In this document: one piece after another, positions 10,447 to 22,873 of the stretch | Position numbering within the stretch: the stretch's first letter is position 1 | Layout: each line of letters starts with the position of its first letter | DNA from: Microthyrium microscopicum | Taxonomy: Eukaryota > Ascomycota > Dothideomycetes > Microthyriales > Microthyriaceae | DNA: 64,000 nt | NCBI GenBank assembly: GCA_010405405.1 | Contig: MU004240.1 | Span: forward strand, 1,309,459 to 1,373,458 | Direction of reading: 5' to 3' | Made by a program: the position numbers and the translations under genes | Notes under the pieces: generated by a model | What the model saw: the letters and a program-made list of their open reading frames with translations, nothing else | Databases searched by the model: none | What the model was told of the DNA's origin: nothing

Positions 10447-11812
10447 TCAAATAACCGTCAAATCCGCGGACTCACCCCAAGCATTATAACCCACGCCTCT
10501 CAGTGTCCACTGGCCTTCTCGCGGTTGCAAGTTACCCTTGAAATCAGTTGCTCTGGAAAGCACCCTTCCTGACCCTTTGGCAACTCGAACCTTAGTCCTC
10601 CAGAGGCACCAGGCCCATCTTACACTCTTTCTACCATCTTCAGAGTCTAGGATTGAGCAGTCATTTCCTCCAAAGTCCAGCACTGCTTCAGTCCAAGTCC
10701 TGCCATCGTCACCACTGACTTCAACCTTGACAACTGGTCCATCCATGCCGGCAGGAACTGCGTAACCTCGCACATCAATCATCCCGTTCTCATCTCGCCT
10801 CACTGTCGTTCCCTGTCTTGGAATGCCAACAACACTATTTACTGGCATATCGTTCATGGGAGGCGTGCTATCCCAGAACTTCTCCGCTTCCTTTGCATCT
10901 ACGGCTTCCGGAGGTAGCATTTTATAATCTCGTTGCTGATAGAAATGCCGCGACTCGTGCATTTGTACTGTAATGCGATCCAGCCACTTGACAGACCGCG
11001 CACCTAGGACACCCGGAACAACAGCACGAACCGGCGCGCCATGCTTAATCGTTAATGGCGCTCCATTCATCTATTCCATCAGCCAGTTTGTCCCCAGGAA
11101 AAGAGAATCCAGGCCTACCTCAAGTGCCAAAATCACATCCGCATCCTCACACATCGCCCGCTCCAACGCCACACTACCACCATAGTTCGCCGCGTCCTGG
11201 CATTTCATCCCATCGCACACAAACTCAACATGACCCACCCAGCCCTTTTCGCCGCGCACAGAGTCATCTAGTCCAGCCAGGCTTAGCACGTCGCATAGAC
11301 GTGGGCCTCGCCATACGCAGTTGGCAATTGCGCCGTCAAACCAGTCGATGCCATTGACTTCCTTGATCTTAGTGCGCATCGTGTGGCGCCGGTTGCCAGC
11401 GCATTGCAAACAGCAAAGCACCGAGTGCTGTGGCAATGCGCGTAGGTCGGCGATGTGAAGGGACAGTGGCTTTTGAACTAGGCCGGTGATGGCGAAGGTG
11501 TGTGTATTTGGATCAATATGTTCGGGATACTCGCTGTGGTTGCGGTCGTAGGCTGTGGAGACAGGAGTGATGTAGCTGATAGACGTTAGTTACTATAGCA
11601 AACAGCCTCTAGATATTAATAGGCTGTTTGAGCAGTGGTAAGCGTACCTATCTAGTAACTCGGCGATATTGGGTTCTCGATTCTCTGGTTCCTCGCCAGT
11701 ATACTCGTAGTCCTTGCAGATTTAGCAAATGACGTCATTTGTATACAGACTTCCCTTTCAGGCAGTCCGTATAGATACAAAAGGGGGTTTGGGTCGCACT
11801 CACTTTGGCCAT
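10447..11812 (-). CDS. Sulfite oxidase (molybdopterin-dependent)
   Basis: Oxidises sulfite to sulfate at a molybdenum-pterin centre. Exons 11812-11804, 11712-11648, 11575-11119 and 11070-10447, 384 residues. The first exon encodes only MAK in a strong start context (GCCGCCATGG). The Mo-binding domain has YITPVSTAYDRNHSEYP and LQCAGNRR with the molybdenum-ligand Cys83, then MNGAPLTIKHGAPVRAVVPG, which opens the last exon. The C-terminal dimerisation domain includes VEVSGDDGRTWTEAV and ends GYNAWGESADLTVI. There is no cytochrome b5 domain and no mitochondrial presequence, so it resembles the short plant/peroxisome-type form, yet no SKL-like terminus is present; a cytosolic location is likely. 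Intron 2 contains a 9-bp inverted repeat. Confidence 0.93.
11600..11629. repeat. Perfect 9-bp inverted repeat inside sulfite oxidase intron 2
   Basis: Arms AAACAGCCT (11600-11608) and AGGCTGTTT (11621-11629) flank a 12-base loop. In the pre-mRNA this hairpin sits between donor and branch region of a 72 bp intron and would shorten the effective distance. Confidence 0.7.
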
Positions 11813-12775
11813 GGCGGCGATGGCGTGCTCAGTTGCGGGGCCCTACGATTGGCTAGATGCTTGCGTTGTTGGCTGGGGTAAATGTATGGTGTTTATATTG
11901 CCTTAGCGATACTTCTATTTACCAGGAGAATTTATATAAGGCTGTAAGATCCGTGATTGTCATCCACAGTCAATTATCGCGAGAATTGTCATTGAAGTGA
12001 AGTTGCGAACGGATCACATTTGCTTCATTTTGGCCCCTCCAGGCTCGGCTACCACCGGAACGGCGATTGCCTTCAGTCACCGCTTACGACAACTATCCCA
12101 ACCAGCTCGTGATACATAATATGGAGATATCGGTGCTGATAACTCGTCGAATCTGTGACTGGCAGACCAAAACGGCAATATCATCACGGCCAGACTTTGT
12201 ATCGTTCCAAAAAATACAACGGCTTGAAAGACTATTTATACCTTTTGAACCGTCTGGACAACGTAAGTTATCGGTGGCTGTAGTATCTTTGGAGTACAAA
12301 GTAGATAATCAGTAGAGTCTGCTACTGGATCTATCTAAATTTAGGATTAGCTACTCTTGCTTATATCAATTATAACTCCTGGTCGATTCATATAGCTTCT
12401 GACGATCTGTTTGATATTCTACGCACGCGATAGATATTGAGGCGATTGGACTTGAAGAAGTTTCATGGTAGACATCAGAGTTTGTGGGAACATCACCCAG
12501 ATAGGTCACTTCAAATTCACAAAATATCTAGCCTTGCAAATCGAAAAGTGATCATAAGGTTACGCCTGGAGCCGATCAATATCGCAAATAGTCTCGGTCT
12601 CCGAATCCAGGCCCTTATCGACCAGAGTCTCACACATCGACTCTCCAACGATATCACGCCGCGGTTGTTCTAGTTTACTCTGCATCGGTTGAGCTTTCTT
12701 CATCAGTTGAGACAAAGAGCTGCCAGAACCTATTCTCGCCAGCCTCAGCCTCTCGTCCTTTTTCTGCTCCATCTC
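11813..12775. other. Intergenic, sulfite oxidase promoter region
   Basis: About 960 bp between the sulfite oxidase start and the 3' end of the next minus-strand gene. A TTTATATAAGG element (11930-11940), which reads as a TATA-like sequence on either strand, lies about 120 bp upstream of the start. No gene is supported. Confidence 0.45.
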
Positions 12776-14170
12776 TCACGTCTTTTCCACCAGATCCTGC
12801 AGCGGAATCCAGTCTCGCCGAACACTCTCATCTCTAAAGATGGTAATGCCCAAAGAAAGCTCTGCCTCACCCTTGACAGCACCGTAATTCGCTGCTTGTT
12901 CCTTCACCGCGCCAAATCCACTGTACGCTGCATGCACATCCTCCACCACCCGCTTCTTCAAGTTCCGCCCCAGCCAAAAAGCCGCCGCAAACTCATCAGT
13001 CATCACAGCCCCACAAGCACCAAAGTCAAGCCACACCGTCGTCTGCACTCTAATCTCCTCATCCCTTTCACCAGACTGCAATTGCAGCGCCGAGGAGATA
13101 CTCCAGTCTGCCGCACACCAATCGCACGAGTAACCCTTATCCAAATGAAACATCTTTGCTGACCACCCACCCACTCTATCAACAAGCCCTTGATACGCAC
13201 CATGTGATGCCAAAGACAGTATCACAACAGTATGCGCACACACGGCCAATCGAACTGGCAACTGCTCCGGTAATGACGTTGGCACCAGATCCTCCCTGCG
13301 TACTCTCAGCATCAACCGACCATCCACGACTTTCGCGTCGAATGTCGTAGGACCTGGCGTCTGATATGTGCCCATGAACGTAGTTGATGCCAGTGGGTCA
13401 CTAGCGATGATTGCAGCGTCCAGTGTTTGCGAGTTTATCCAGTCTAGGCCAATTCCACCATTACCCTCGAAGCCTTTCCAGCAGAGTCGCCGGCGGTCAG
13501 AACAGCCCGCGGAGCTGTCGAGTCCGGCGAGCGTATGAGTGCGCATGAGGAGGCGGAAGAAGTCATAGACGCGTTCACGGATGTCGTATATGTCACTGAC
13601 TTGACTGGTAGCCAGTGACTTCCAGCCTTCGACGTGGTGGGTGCGTTTGATGCTGGCTGTTATGTCAAACCGGGAGAAATTGCTGGGGTTGAGAGGTGCG
13701 TTGAGACTATAAAACAGGGCGAGAAAGTCTTTGATGTAGTAGTCGTGGATGGTCAGGTGTGGATCTATTGGCGTATGAAACCAGAGGCATTGACGACAGA
13801 GGAGGGAATGGGGAAAGTGTTCGTCTATAGATTCCAGATAAGCTAGGCAATCGTTCTTGGTTTGCGTGTCCATGGAACTTCGTGTCTTGTCTATCAGGCT
13901 GAAAACTTCTGAGTTGCAGTAATGGCCCGACATACGAGCACAGCACAATTCTCCTGTGGGAGTATTCCCACGATTGGGAAGTTCTGTTTTGCCATGGCTG
14001 TCGTTTGTAGATAGACTATTCAGATCGCCTTTGAGTATAGTTCTTAGATGGGTGAGTTCATCCGTAGGCTGGAGGCCTATTGCTGTAATCCGTCAGCTAT
14101 TTCTTTGTACTACCTTGTATTGGCACGATGTCTCACTCGTAAGGTTTTCGCAACCACGCTTTCCAGCCAT
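12776..14170 (-). CDS. Fungal protein of unknown function with CxxC..H motif
   Basis: Two exons, 14170-14137 and 14082-12776, joined by a 54 bp intron (donor GTGAGA, branch GCTGACGG, acceptor ACAG), 446 residues. The start MAGKRGCENLT is chosen because it is the ATG that feeds this donor in phase. The central part reads LAYLESIDEHFPHSLLCRQCLWFH. This LLCxxCxxFH patch recurs in large families of uncharacterised fungal proteins, often behind an F-box, but no F-box is visible here. The rest has mixed alpha/beta character with several Trp-Cys pairs (CDWCAADW). No signal peptide or membrane span. Function cannot be assigned. Confidence 0.75.
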
Positions 14171-14464
14171 CGCTTGATGTATAACGAAATTCCAGCGCCG
14201 AACAGTATAGGTAACAGGTACTTGATAAAGTACTTGTTTGGTCGTAAGAGTAGTAGAAATGAGTTGAAGTTGGAGGTTTCAAGGTGGCTTAGACAACCCG
14301 CCCCCAAAACCAGCTCACAACCTCTCTCCTCTGTAGCCAAAGCAATCAATTCCACGATTCTGCCTCAGATAGCGCCGCAGCAGTAGGTTAGGGCGTTGAA
14401 TGTTGTTGTTGTTGCCTCATTACGATTGTATAACCATGCAATGCGAGACAGAATGTTGCTTAAA

Positions 14465-17400
14465 CTAATCCTTAGCAGCCTTATCCTTTCTCTTCCCATC
14501 CCTCGTCTTCGGGACCGCCAAACCACCCTCCCCATTCCCACCACTATCGCTATCCTCATCCCCCTCACTAACATCATCAAAGTCCTGCGGCGCTTCTCCT
14601 TCATCGTCCGACGAATCGTCTGCATCCACCAGCCCCGTCGCGCCCGCGTCATCTTTGCGACGCCGCTCAAAATCCTGTGCGTGCGCGCCGTGCAATATAC
14701 TGCCCACACGCGACAGTCCACGCACCAGCGGAGACTCGTCCGCACGCCGGCGGCGAAGTGATGGCGTGGTTACTGCGTGCCCGGAGCGTTGAGAACGCTC
14801 TGAACCAGTCGCTATGCGCGCCATGTCGGCTGGTGAGCCTGTGGTCACTTGTGGTGAGACACCAGCAGGTGCGGTAGTTGGACCAAGGAAGCTAGCATCC
14901 GCAGCGCCAGCCTCCAAGGAGGATGGAGAAGCATCGTGGAGCTCAAAGGGTAGTGGTACGTCGCGAGAAGCGCGGAAGCGGCCGACGTTGGTGCAGTGTT
15001 CGTTTTCAACTCGGAAGAGAATCCAGAGACCACGGCGGCAAACCTCAGAGAAGGAGACGAAGAAAGAGAGGACGGCAGAGTGCTGGAGTTCATTGTGGAA
15101 GATGGCGTAGAAAATCCAGTTGTGGCGGAGGATAGGATCCACGACGAGGGCGAGATAGTAGAGCCAGGTTTGCTTATAGGCGAGTGTTTTGCGGAGGAAG
15201 GGTTTCGGGGCTGTGGGGTCAAGAAGACTAAAGTCCATGACCAGGTCCCAAACGGTGCAGTAGACGCCGTTGATCGCGGCAAAAGTGATAAAGAGAGCAA
15301 GCATGTTCGATGTCTTATTAATGCGGTACATGCTCAGAGAAGTATAGAATAGGATGGTGAAGCAATACTTTCCGCAATTGACGAGATGAGGAAAGACATT
15401 GCGCGTGTCTCTGTAACGTCGGACACATTGGATGGCGCGCCATATGCCAGGTAAGGTAGAAAAGAAGCCTAGCAATCGGGAGTTGGAAGAATTACACATG
15501 GCTTCGTTGTTCCAGTGATGCGCATATAGACAGAAGAAAACTTCTATATTCTAGAAGGCTTTAGGACATGTATCGATATCAAGGGCTGTTGACTTACTCC
15601 CATGCTATATGTCAATGAACAGAACATGTCACCCAAAAAGAAGTCTCGAAACTCGACAGGATACATTCCTGACCAAAACAACCGCCACTGTTTATGTTAA
15701 TAAGGATATGCAATTGTAAAGTAAGACTTACGCATGCGTTCAAGAACCATGTCCTACCCTTCCAATACAGAATCGGTATAGGACAGAACAGTATCATGAA
15801 AGTAGTGAAAATGAGCATGACGGGGTAATATATAAACAGATCGTCATCCCCATAACGAGAGAAGTTGATCCAGAGGAAAAAGCCTAGCAAAGCCCAGAAG
15901 AAGCATGGCAGCTGATATCGTTAGTGAAGAACTTATGGTTCAAAAGAGCGACTTACCTCGCAGAGCTGTCTCCAGTCCAGGTAATCTCGAGCGTCAAACT
16001 CGAATATAAAGACATAATTGACCTTGGTGTTTGTCCAGAACTGACAAGCTAGACAGAAAAACAGAAACAATTGCAGCATTAAGAAATAGCCTGCATATAT
16101 TTGCAGTAGATAGCTTGTCTGAGTGGCCAAAACCGAGTCCGGGCTGAACAAGAGCTGACCAGCCGCAGTGATGCCTTCAATACCAAATACTAGACCAGTT
16201 GCGATAGAAAGTCCATTCCGGAACATGGCACCTCCATGATAAACCTTCTGCCTAGTCGCTTTCCGCAGCTTGTTAGCGGCAACTTTATGGTTGCCAGCCT
16301 CAAAGTATCTCGCATACAGATCTTCAACAGCTGTTATATGGCCGTCGAGCACATCACTTTTGGCGAAATATGCCGTGTTGACCTTCTCGTTCATATAGCG
16401 ACCGGTAGGACGAGCCGTAACAGCCTTGTCGTACTTTTTGTTAATCTTCCGAAAAGCTGTTCGATTCAGCATTGTATATGACTTTAGAAGCTCCAGACTT
16501 CGATAGAACTCCTGTAGAGCAAGCTTGAGTTTCCGCTTTGCACTCCGATAGGGAATGTCAAACTCTTTAACACGTCTCTCATAATCTCGGAGGGCATCTA
16601 TTGGTCTGAATGCTTCGGGAGTTCCGTGAGTCTCCATCGCCTTTGTTTTCTTCCCAATTCTTCCATTCAAGGCGGCGTCCCACGCACGGTCTGCTTTCAG
16701 AAGCCAAGCAGGTTTGTGGTTACCGTTCTCGGGCTCGGATCCAGAGAGCGTAGCCTTAGAAGAGCCTCTTTTAGAAATCTTCGAACTAGCTCGGGCTTTG
16801 ATCAAATCCTCCATTCTGCGATCCCTGAGAACATGCAATTGCTCTCGCAGTATAACTAGTCTGGAGGTCGCCTCGTCTTCTTTCTCTTTGTAAAAGTCTT
16901 CAATTTTCTCCAGTTCGCCATCCAGGAAATTGAAAAATGCTGTCTGTGCAGTTTCAAACTCCCGATATGCATCAAGTGGATAATCATTAACAGATCCAGG
17001 TGATGGTTGATAGCTAGGGCCCATGGAGAAAAGTCGCCGCAAACGTGATGGCTCTGAAGTTGGCCCGGCAGGGCGAAACATGCTACTTCCCTTCCGCCGC
17101 GCAAGCTTATCACGCGATGGTGAGTTGGTCTTTCCCGCTTCATAAGCAGAGTCGCCATTTTCTTCCGAGTTCAAGGCGATTCTGGCCCTCTTAGGAGCCT
17201 TGCGCGCGGCCGTTGGACCTATAGCAGGATCCGGAAGTTTGAGTGATGGTGGCCCCAGTGCATTTGGAGCATTTGGAGGACTTCCAATGATACTGCCATA
17301 TCTAACAGGTCCACCTGGCTTGTTATGAGGATCGTTTACAAAGAGCGGCTCTGTCTCGGGCGTGCGATGGGGGGTGGGGATTTTGCGAGGTTTCGTCTGG

Positions 17401-17822
17401 GTTTTGCGCGAGGAAACGCGCGAAAGATCTTCAGGAGGCACATTGTCATCTGAGCTGCTTTGCTCTGGTTCGGCTGTGAGCGGACCGGTAGTGAGCAGAC
17501 CAGTCCCGACGGCGCCAACAGCGCGAGGAGGAGTGTTGAATATGGCACTGCGGAAGGAGGGTGCTACTGGGGTGCGGTTGATGTCTCGCAACGCGTGGTT
17601 AATGGCTTTGAGCCTCTTCTTCGCGACCTAGTGAATGGATAGATGGTTAGCGTACCAGTTTAATATGATTTAATTATCGGATGCAAGGACGTGGGGTGGA
17701 TACCTTGTAGTTGAGATATTTTGCCTTCCATTCAGGAACAGCTTCGCGGTCCAACTCGCTGGAGTCTCTGATTAGCGTCGCGTCTTGGTAGCAGCAGAGG
17801 ATACGTACGCGGCAAACTTCAT
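14465..17822 (-). CDS. SYG1: SPX-EXS domain protein, Syg1/Xpr1 type
   Basis: Membrane protein with a cytosolic SPX phosphate/inositol-pyrophosphate sensor and a C-terminal EXS domain, related to yeast Syg1 and the phosphate exporter XPR1. Six exons: 17822-17809, 17758-17704, 17627-15957, 15911-15732, 15687-15598 and 15550-14465, 1031 residues. SPX starts MKFAAELDREAVPEWKAKYL and resumes after a long Ser/Pro-rich insertion at YREFETAQTAFFNFLDGELEKI. The basic SPX helix RKINKKYDKAV is intact. Several hydrophobic spans follow from about residue 490. EXS hallmarks are MYPVEFRDFFLGDMFCSLTY and GIWRAIQCVRRYRD. The C-terminus is hydrophilic and acidic (DDSSDDEGEAPQDFDD). Introns of 44-50 bp cluster in the EXS coding part. 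The other introns flank the tiny first exons. Confidence 0.95.
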
Positions 17823-18667
17823 GATGAAAATGAATAGGCTCTACAAGCCGCAGCGAATGGGCAGAGCATTTATTGGATTTGAAGTGGAAGTGCCGAAGAA
17901 AAGAAGACTGGAGATGAAGAATGCACGTCCCTCGGTCCGACAAACATAAGGCTCGTTTTGAACTTTTGGTGGTGGTTTTTGAGTCGTTGACGTCTCCTGC
18001 AGATCAATCAACACTCTTCCTTACTAGAGTATCTTAATACTAGTACTAGTACATACTCTGTACATGGGAGCCAAGCGAGCTTCATACAGTGGTAGTTACA
18101 CTACTGTATCTTATCAACACTTAATTCTCAAGAATCAAGACTTGCAAGACTCAAGAGTCATCCCACTTGGCTAATGTAGGAACCGAAATCACTGGCTTCA
18201 GTGCAATCCACAAATAAGAGGAGCTGTTCGTAGCACGTTCTCCGCCCAATTGTAAATAATCATCGAAGCTAGATGAATAACCACAGTTGCAGCATGTACA
18301 TCCATCTAACCTATCAAAAAACATACATGTTTAGAGTAGTAGCTTTTACAGCAGAGATATTGATTGAATGCAACCGGGAGGTGGTGGGGCAATGGGCTGT
18401 ACGACTGACAGGGAAGTGCGGGGCGTTGCCATTAATAACATTTTTCCATCCTTTCCAGAGTTCGTTGACAAGGTTGGAGCACAACACATCTACACTCCAA
18501 TCCTGCCAGTCAATTGATCTGCGAAACCATGATATTCCGTGAGACTGTTTCAAGACGCTTTTATTCCTTTTCATCTTAAGCTACTAGTATGCTTGGTAGA
18601 CATATCGACTCATAGCAGCTGGAATTCAACTTGGAGCTCTTTTGGCCCTAGCATCGTATGAAACCAT
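17823..18667. other. Intergenic, SYG1 promoter region
   Basis: Lies upstream of SYG1 and downstream of the CipC-like gene. It holds a 14-bp perfect palindrome TACTAGTACTAGTA (18038-18051), about 220 bp before the SYG1 start. No gene is supported. Confidence 0.5.
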
Positions 18668-19167
18668 CTACCACCGGTTGCCGTATTGGTTCTGGAGTTC
18701 CCTTGGGGGAGGTCGGTTGTTTGGATTATAGTTATCGTCGTTTCCATAATGCTGATCATACATCTCCTCAGCACGCCTTCTTCCCTCATGTTTGGCCTTC
18801 TCAGAATCGACCCAGTCCATTCCCTTGGTCTATGTCATACAAGTGGTTAGATGACGGTAACTTGTGTCTAGTGATCTGATGGAGAACTCACCTCGACGAG
18901 CTTGTCGACTTCTCCGCCAACGAAGCCGGCTAGGAGCTCTTTGGCGAATGCATGGTTGACGACCTTGCCTATTGGAGTGCGTTAGCTTCCAGTCGTCTTG
19001 AGATATGGTATCAAATTCATCTTACCTTCTTTGCGTTGATGATCTTCGAAAACTTTGAAGGCAGCGAAGGAGCCGGCGCCAGCGAGCACTTCATGGCCAA
19101 AGGAGCCTTCGTTGTGTTGGTCTGCGCTTTGCACGCGCTCGTAGTCTTGTTCAGATTGGCCCCACAT
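18668..19167 (-). CDS. CipC-like stress-responsive protein (DUF3759)
   Basis: Small cytosolic protein of the CipC family, first seen as a concanamycin-induced protein in Aspergillus and often abundant in hyphae; its biochemical role is unknown. Three exons, 19167-19026, 18968-18892 and 18829-18668, 126 residues. The start MWGQSEQDYE matches the family MWG.. opening. SFGHEVLAGAGSFAAFKVFEDHQRKEGK crosses intron 1. LVETKGMDWVDSEKAK crosses intron 2. RRAEEMYDQHYG follows, then a short Asn/Pro-rich tail. All these are family blocks. An in-frame ATG lies 48 nt upstream but would add an unusual hydrophobic leader, so 19167 is preferred. A TATA box sits about 110 bp upstream. Confidence 0.92.
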
Positions 19168-19275
19168 GATGAATAGCTTTGAGTGGCAGTATACCGAATA
19201 GTATAAAGTGTACAAGTAGTTGTACGAGAGGTATGATGTGATGTGGATCCAGCAACCCCCCGAGACACTCTGCTC

Positions 19276-19283
19276 TTTATATA
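19276..19283 (-). promoter_or_regulatory. TATA box of the CipC-like gene
   Basis: TATATAAA on the minus strand, 109 bp before the start codon, a usual spacing for a highly inducible fungal gene. Confidence 0.55.
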
Positions 19284-20405
19284 CCTTTCACGAGCAGCTC
19301 TAGAATAATCCACACAAACAAGGCCATGATCGGAACCTCTCGGTACCAGAGCTCGCCCCGCCCAAAGCTTGCTGTCTACACCATTGGAGCAAACGCAATG
19401 TACGAGGCCCTCTTAGGCAACTAGATGCTTATAGCGAATATGTCACTTTGGACGAAATACACGCAAGCTTCAGCTAAACCTGGACCCTTGGAGCCAAGAA
19501 CATAGAGCAGAATCAGTGGCCAATCCAATGGCGATTCAATCATAGCTTTGCAAGCTTTGCTGCAGCGTGAGAATTCAAGCAAGCTGAGGGAGAGCTTGTT
19601 TACGCAATTGATGGGGTTGTCCTAACCAGGCTGCCAGGGTCCATGTGGAGATCTCCAGTGCGGGAGTGTCCTGCCACAACGATTGAACATTGCTAAAGGG
19701 CATATTACCTTGAATCAGATCAGAAGCTTCATTGCCCTCGCTCGTATCCCTCTTGCACGGGAGCTGTTGGGTGGCTGTGATTGCACTGCCTCGCGCCGAT
19801 ATGAGTATGTGTTTGGAAAGCAATATCGGCATGAACTATGGTTGGATATATTCCTCGCCTGCAAAAGATGATCGCGGTAGGGTTGATAGCGTGGAAATAT
19901 GGTGGGGCGGAGCTCGTTCCGAAAGTCATTGGCAGAAGGCAAGGTCTAAGCATTGCCAAGGGGTATGTTTACGAAAGGCTTGATTCAAAAGGGACCAAGT
20001 GCGGATGACCTCTTTGAAGTGTAAAAGAAACATAACAGCAGAAGGATGCTCCATGGTATCTAGAGGAAGGTCCATCACATCTCATAATACAAGGAGACAC
20101 ACAAATGGTGTTCCAGACTCCCAAGGGAACCGACTAATATGGAGGTACCAAAAGATATACTATTCAGGGGCATAGGCACCTGGCTCTTTCGTCGGAGAGA
20201 GTAGCATAAAAGATGCCTAAGATATGTCAATCAACACATCGATCCGCACACTGACGAGCCCTCCAACAAACAGGTGATTAAAAATTATCATTACCACTTA
20301 TATCCTTCATGGAAACTGCTGAAACCGAAAAATGCCGTTATATTCGCTTTGTTGATGATGCTACACAGTTTTATATACCTAATTAACAAACTCTCATTCA
20401 CAAAT
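19284..20405. other. Intergenic region
   Basis: Upstream of the CipC-like gene and downstream of the secreted-protein gene. A coding-like but short minus frame (around 19940-19720) matches nothing I know. No repeats or RNA genes recognised. Confidence 0.45.
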
Positions 20406-21773
20406 CTACGATGCTGGCTTGGCGCATGTAGTTGGGCTGCCTTGTACAGTGGCAGTATACCTGTGATCCAGTTAGTTATCTGATACGAAGGAAGGGGGGC
20501 ATGGTGTGGTTGCTTACGTTAATGTGCTGGTCGTGGTGACAACAGCGAGACTTGTGGTTGTAGCAACTGTCTTGGTAAAGGTCACCTTGACAGCAGTGAC
20601 GCTCTTGGTGGCAACGAGCAGACCCTTCTCGATGGTAACGGTCGCTGGGCTTGCGGCACTGGACGAATAGTTAGCAGATGGAACGTATTTACTGATACAT
20701 GAAAACCTACACCGTGACAACTGCATCGGCGGCGCTGGCAGTCAGGGTGACGGTAGTGACTCCAGTGGCTGCTGTGGTAGTAAGGATGGCAGCTGATGGG
20801 TACACGCTGACAGTGGCTGGGCCATCGCCGAGCAGACCGATTCCAGCATTGAGTTGGCGGCGCATGAGGTTACGTGGCTCAGGCACTTCATCTTCGTCTT
20901 CGTCTCCACGCTTCTTGAGACCAGCTGGGGCAACGCGGTAGGTACCTGTGCAAGTGGCGCCTGCGGTAACAGTGGTGCTGACGACAGCGAATTTGACGAC
21001 TGTGCTGCCGAGTGTCTGCTTGACGGTCGAGGTCACCGTGGATGCTGCTGGAATAACAGTCACGGTGGCAGCGCCGATTAGCACAGCGAGTGTAGCAGTT
21101 TTTGGCGCAGCTTGGACGGTGTTGGTGAATGTGGTGGTCTTGGTGGTCAACACAGTCGAGACTGATCAAAATGTTAGATTGGTGTATGTGCTCCTAGGCA
21201 TCATGGTTGCTTACGAGGTGTTGTGGTAGCAGTTAGTGTTGGTGCGACAACAGTTGTGCTGGCTTGAGTATGTGCGATAGTATAAGTTCCAGAGACGGTC
21301 GTTGTGCCATTGCTACCTGGGATGGCGACATAAACACCGAGACTTCCTGCTGGCACAGTACCACGGGTCAAGCCAGTGCTATAAAAGTCAACATCATATT
21401 CCTATTTCCGATCCTACAAAGTGACTTACCATTGTACCAATTGTGATGTTCCATCAAGAAGCAGGTTCGAGCAAGGGTATGTCTGTCCATTGGAAGCCTT
21501 AGCGAAGACTTGTGCTGTTGATCCAGCCGAGCAGCCTATTTACAAGATTAGATAATAGATTCGACAATATCAATTGCTGGTGTACTGACCAACAGCCTGT
21601 AGGTTTTCGCCCACTTCCTGTGCGTCGGTTGTAGCATAGTAGTAGGTTGCGCCAATGACATCGTAGCCAAGAATTTTGCATCCAGTGTTGGTATTGACAG
21701 TGGTGCAGTTAGTCTGAGCGAAAACGACTGGCACTGCGGCAAGAAGCGCTGCGGTTGTGGATGTAAACTTCAT
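20406..21773 (-). CDS. Secreted Thr/Val-rich protein, function unknown
   Basis: Six exons: 21773-21590, 21535-21430, 21378-21215, 21161-20711, 20658-20518 and 20460-20406, 366 residues. All five introns are 51-57 bp with clear signals (for example TGCTAACTAT in intron 4). Residues 1-19 are a signal peptide (..AAVPVVFA|QTNC). An N-terminal Cys module follows (Cys23, 32, 63, 83, 97), then a long Thr/Val/Ala region (TVLTTKTTTFTNTV, TVTVIPAASTVTSTV) likely O-glycosylated, and TTCAKPAS at the end. Between residues 234 and 253 an acidic piece (GDEDEDEVPEPRNL) is bounded by KKR and RR, possible kexin sites. No GPI-type hydrophobic tail is present. It looks like a cell-wall or extracellular-matrix protein; I do not recognise the family. 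Confidence 0.82.
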
Positions 21774-22873
21774 GTTGAATATGGATCTAGGACTTCTAGT
21801 AATGAATGACAGAAAATTAAATAAAACTAGGACACCACAGAAAACGAATGCTGGGTGTATGAATGAATGAATGGATTACAAAAAAGTTAGAAGCGTAAAG
21901 AGTGAACTTAGAGAGTGTTGTGGTGGTGATTTTGTGTAAAGTCTTTAAGTCAAGAGCCCCGTTTTAGGAGTTGACACACGACCAGTACAGGTCCTCTGAG
22001 CTGACCCATCACAGATCCATTATTTTTGGCCTCAAGCCGCTATTCGCCTCTATGAGCGGATGTGGCTTGCGTTTATCGTACCGTGACTGGTGTTGAAGCC
22101 CGTGGTCAGGCTTCGCGACGGTCAAGCTAACAGCCAGGGACAATTCTGGAAGCCACGGCAAGTTGTTTTGCAGCATTTGGTAAAGGGTCCAGGCAATTCT
22201 AGGCTAGAATAGGCACATTTACTAAGAATTAGGTCCTACTTTTGGACAAGAAGATCGTAAAGGGGTAGAATTAGCTATAATTCTAGGCGAGCCTCCACTG
22301 TGAACAGTGGTTGGCGGATGTTGCATCGGCCGCCACAAGTCGATGCCCCTGAGAAAGGAACCATGAACCATGACTAAAGAAATCCGACGGACGTCAACCG
22401 CAAGACCCTCGAAGTCTTTAAGTAAAAATCCAGGATTGCTGAATATGATATTTCGTAGACGGAATTGAGACTGAAAAGTCAAGATTCAAAAGAGGCGGGT
22501 CCGATAGGGTTTATGTACAACTTTGTCGATCCCCCAGATCAATTGAAGATCAAGGAATGTTCCAAGCGAGTTTCCAGATGATCTTCGGTTTACCCGGCGA
22601 TAAAGTCGATAATCATACGCGTTCGGAGAAAAAGCCAAGCGAATCGCAGACGCGCACAAGAGGCTCTGTGGCTGGCAGACGTATACCCAGTACTGGCCCC
22701 AAAAAAAAGTCCACCGCGTGAAAATGCTGGAAAAGGCAACGTCAAGTCGCCAAGCACCAATAACTTGCCAAGCTTTGGAGAATCTCACCACCATTACTGC
22801 CTTTTTCCGAACAAGCTTTACGCCTCATCAATAATACATAGCCAATTTTCTCTCCACGCAAGGACGGACTGTA
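21774..22873. other. Divergent intergenic region
   Basis: 1.1 kb between the secreted-protein gene (-) and the hydrolase gene (+). It contains a short hairpin sequence (arms CCACTGT/ACAGTGG, 22295-22310) and a C/T-rich stretch just before 22873. No gene is supported. Confidence 0.5.

Noticed and set aside
12067-12772. Several 60-80 codon frames between the sulfite oxidase and the Cys-motif gene
   Set aside because: No family features, no splice partners and overlapping frames on both strands; consistent with chance in a promoter region.
14465-15352. Long plus-strand frames opposite the SYG1 3' half
   Set aside because: They are antisense shadows of a conserved EXS-domain coding region.
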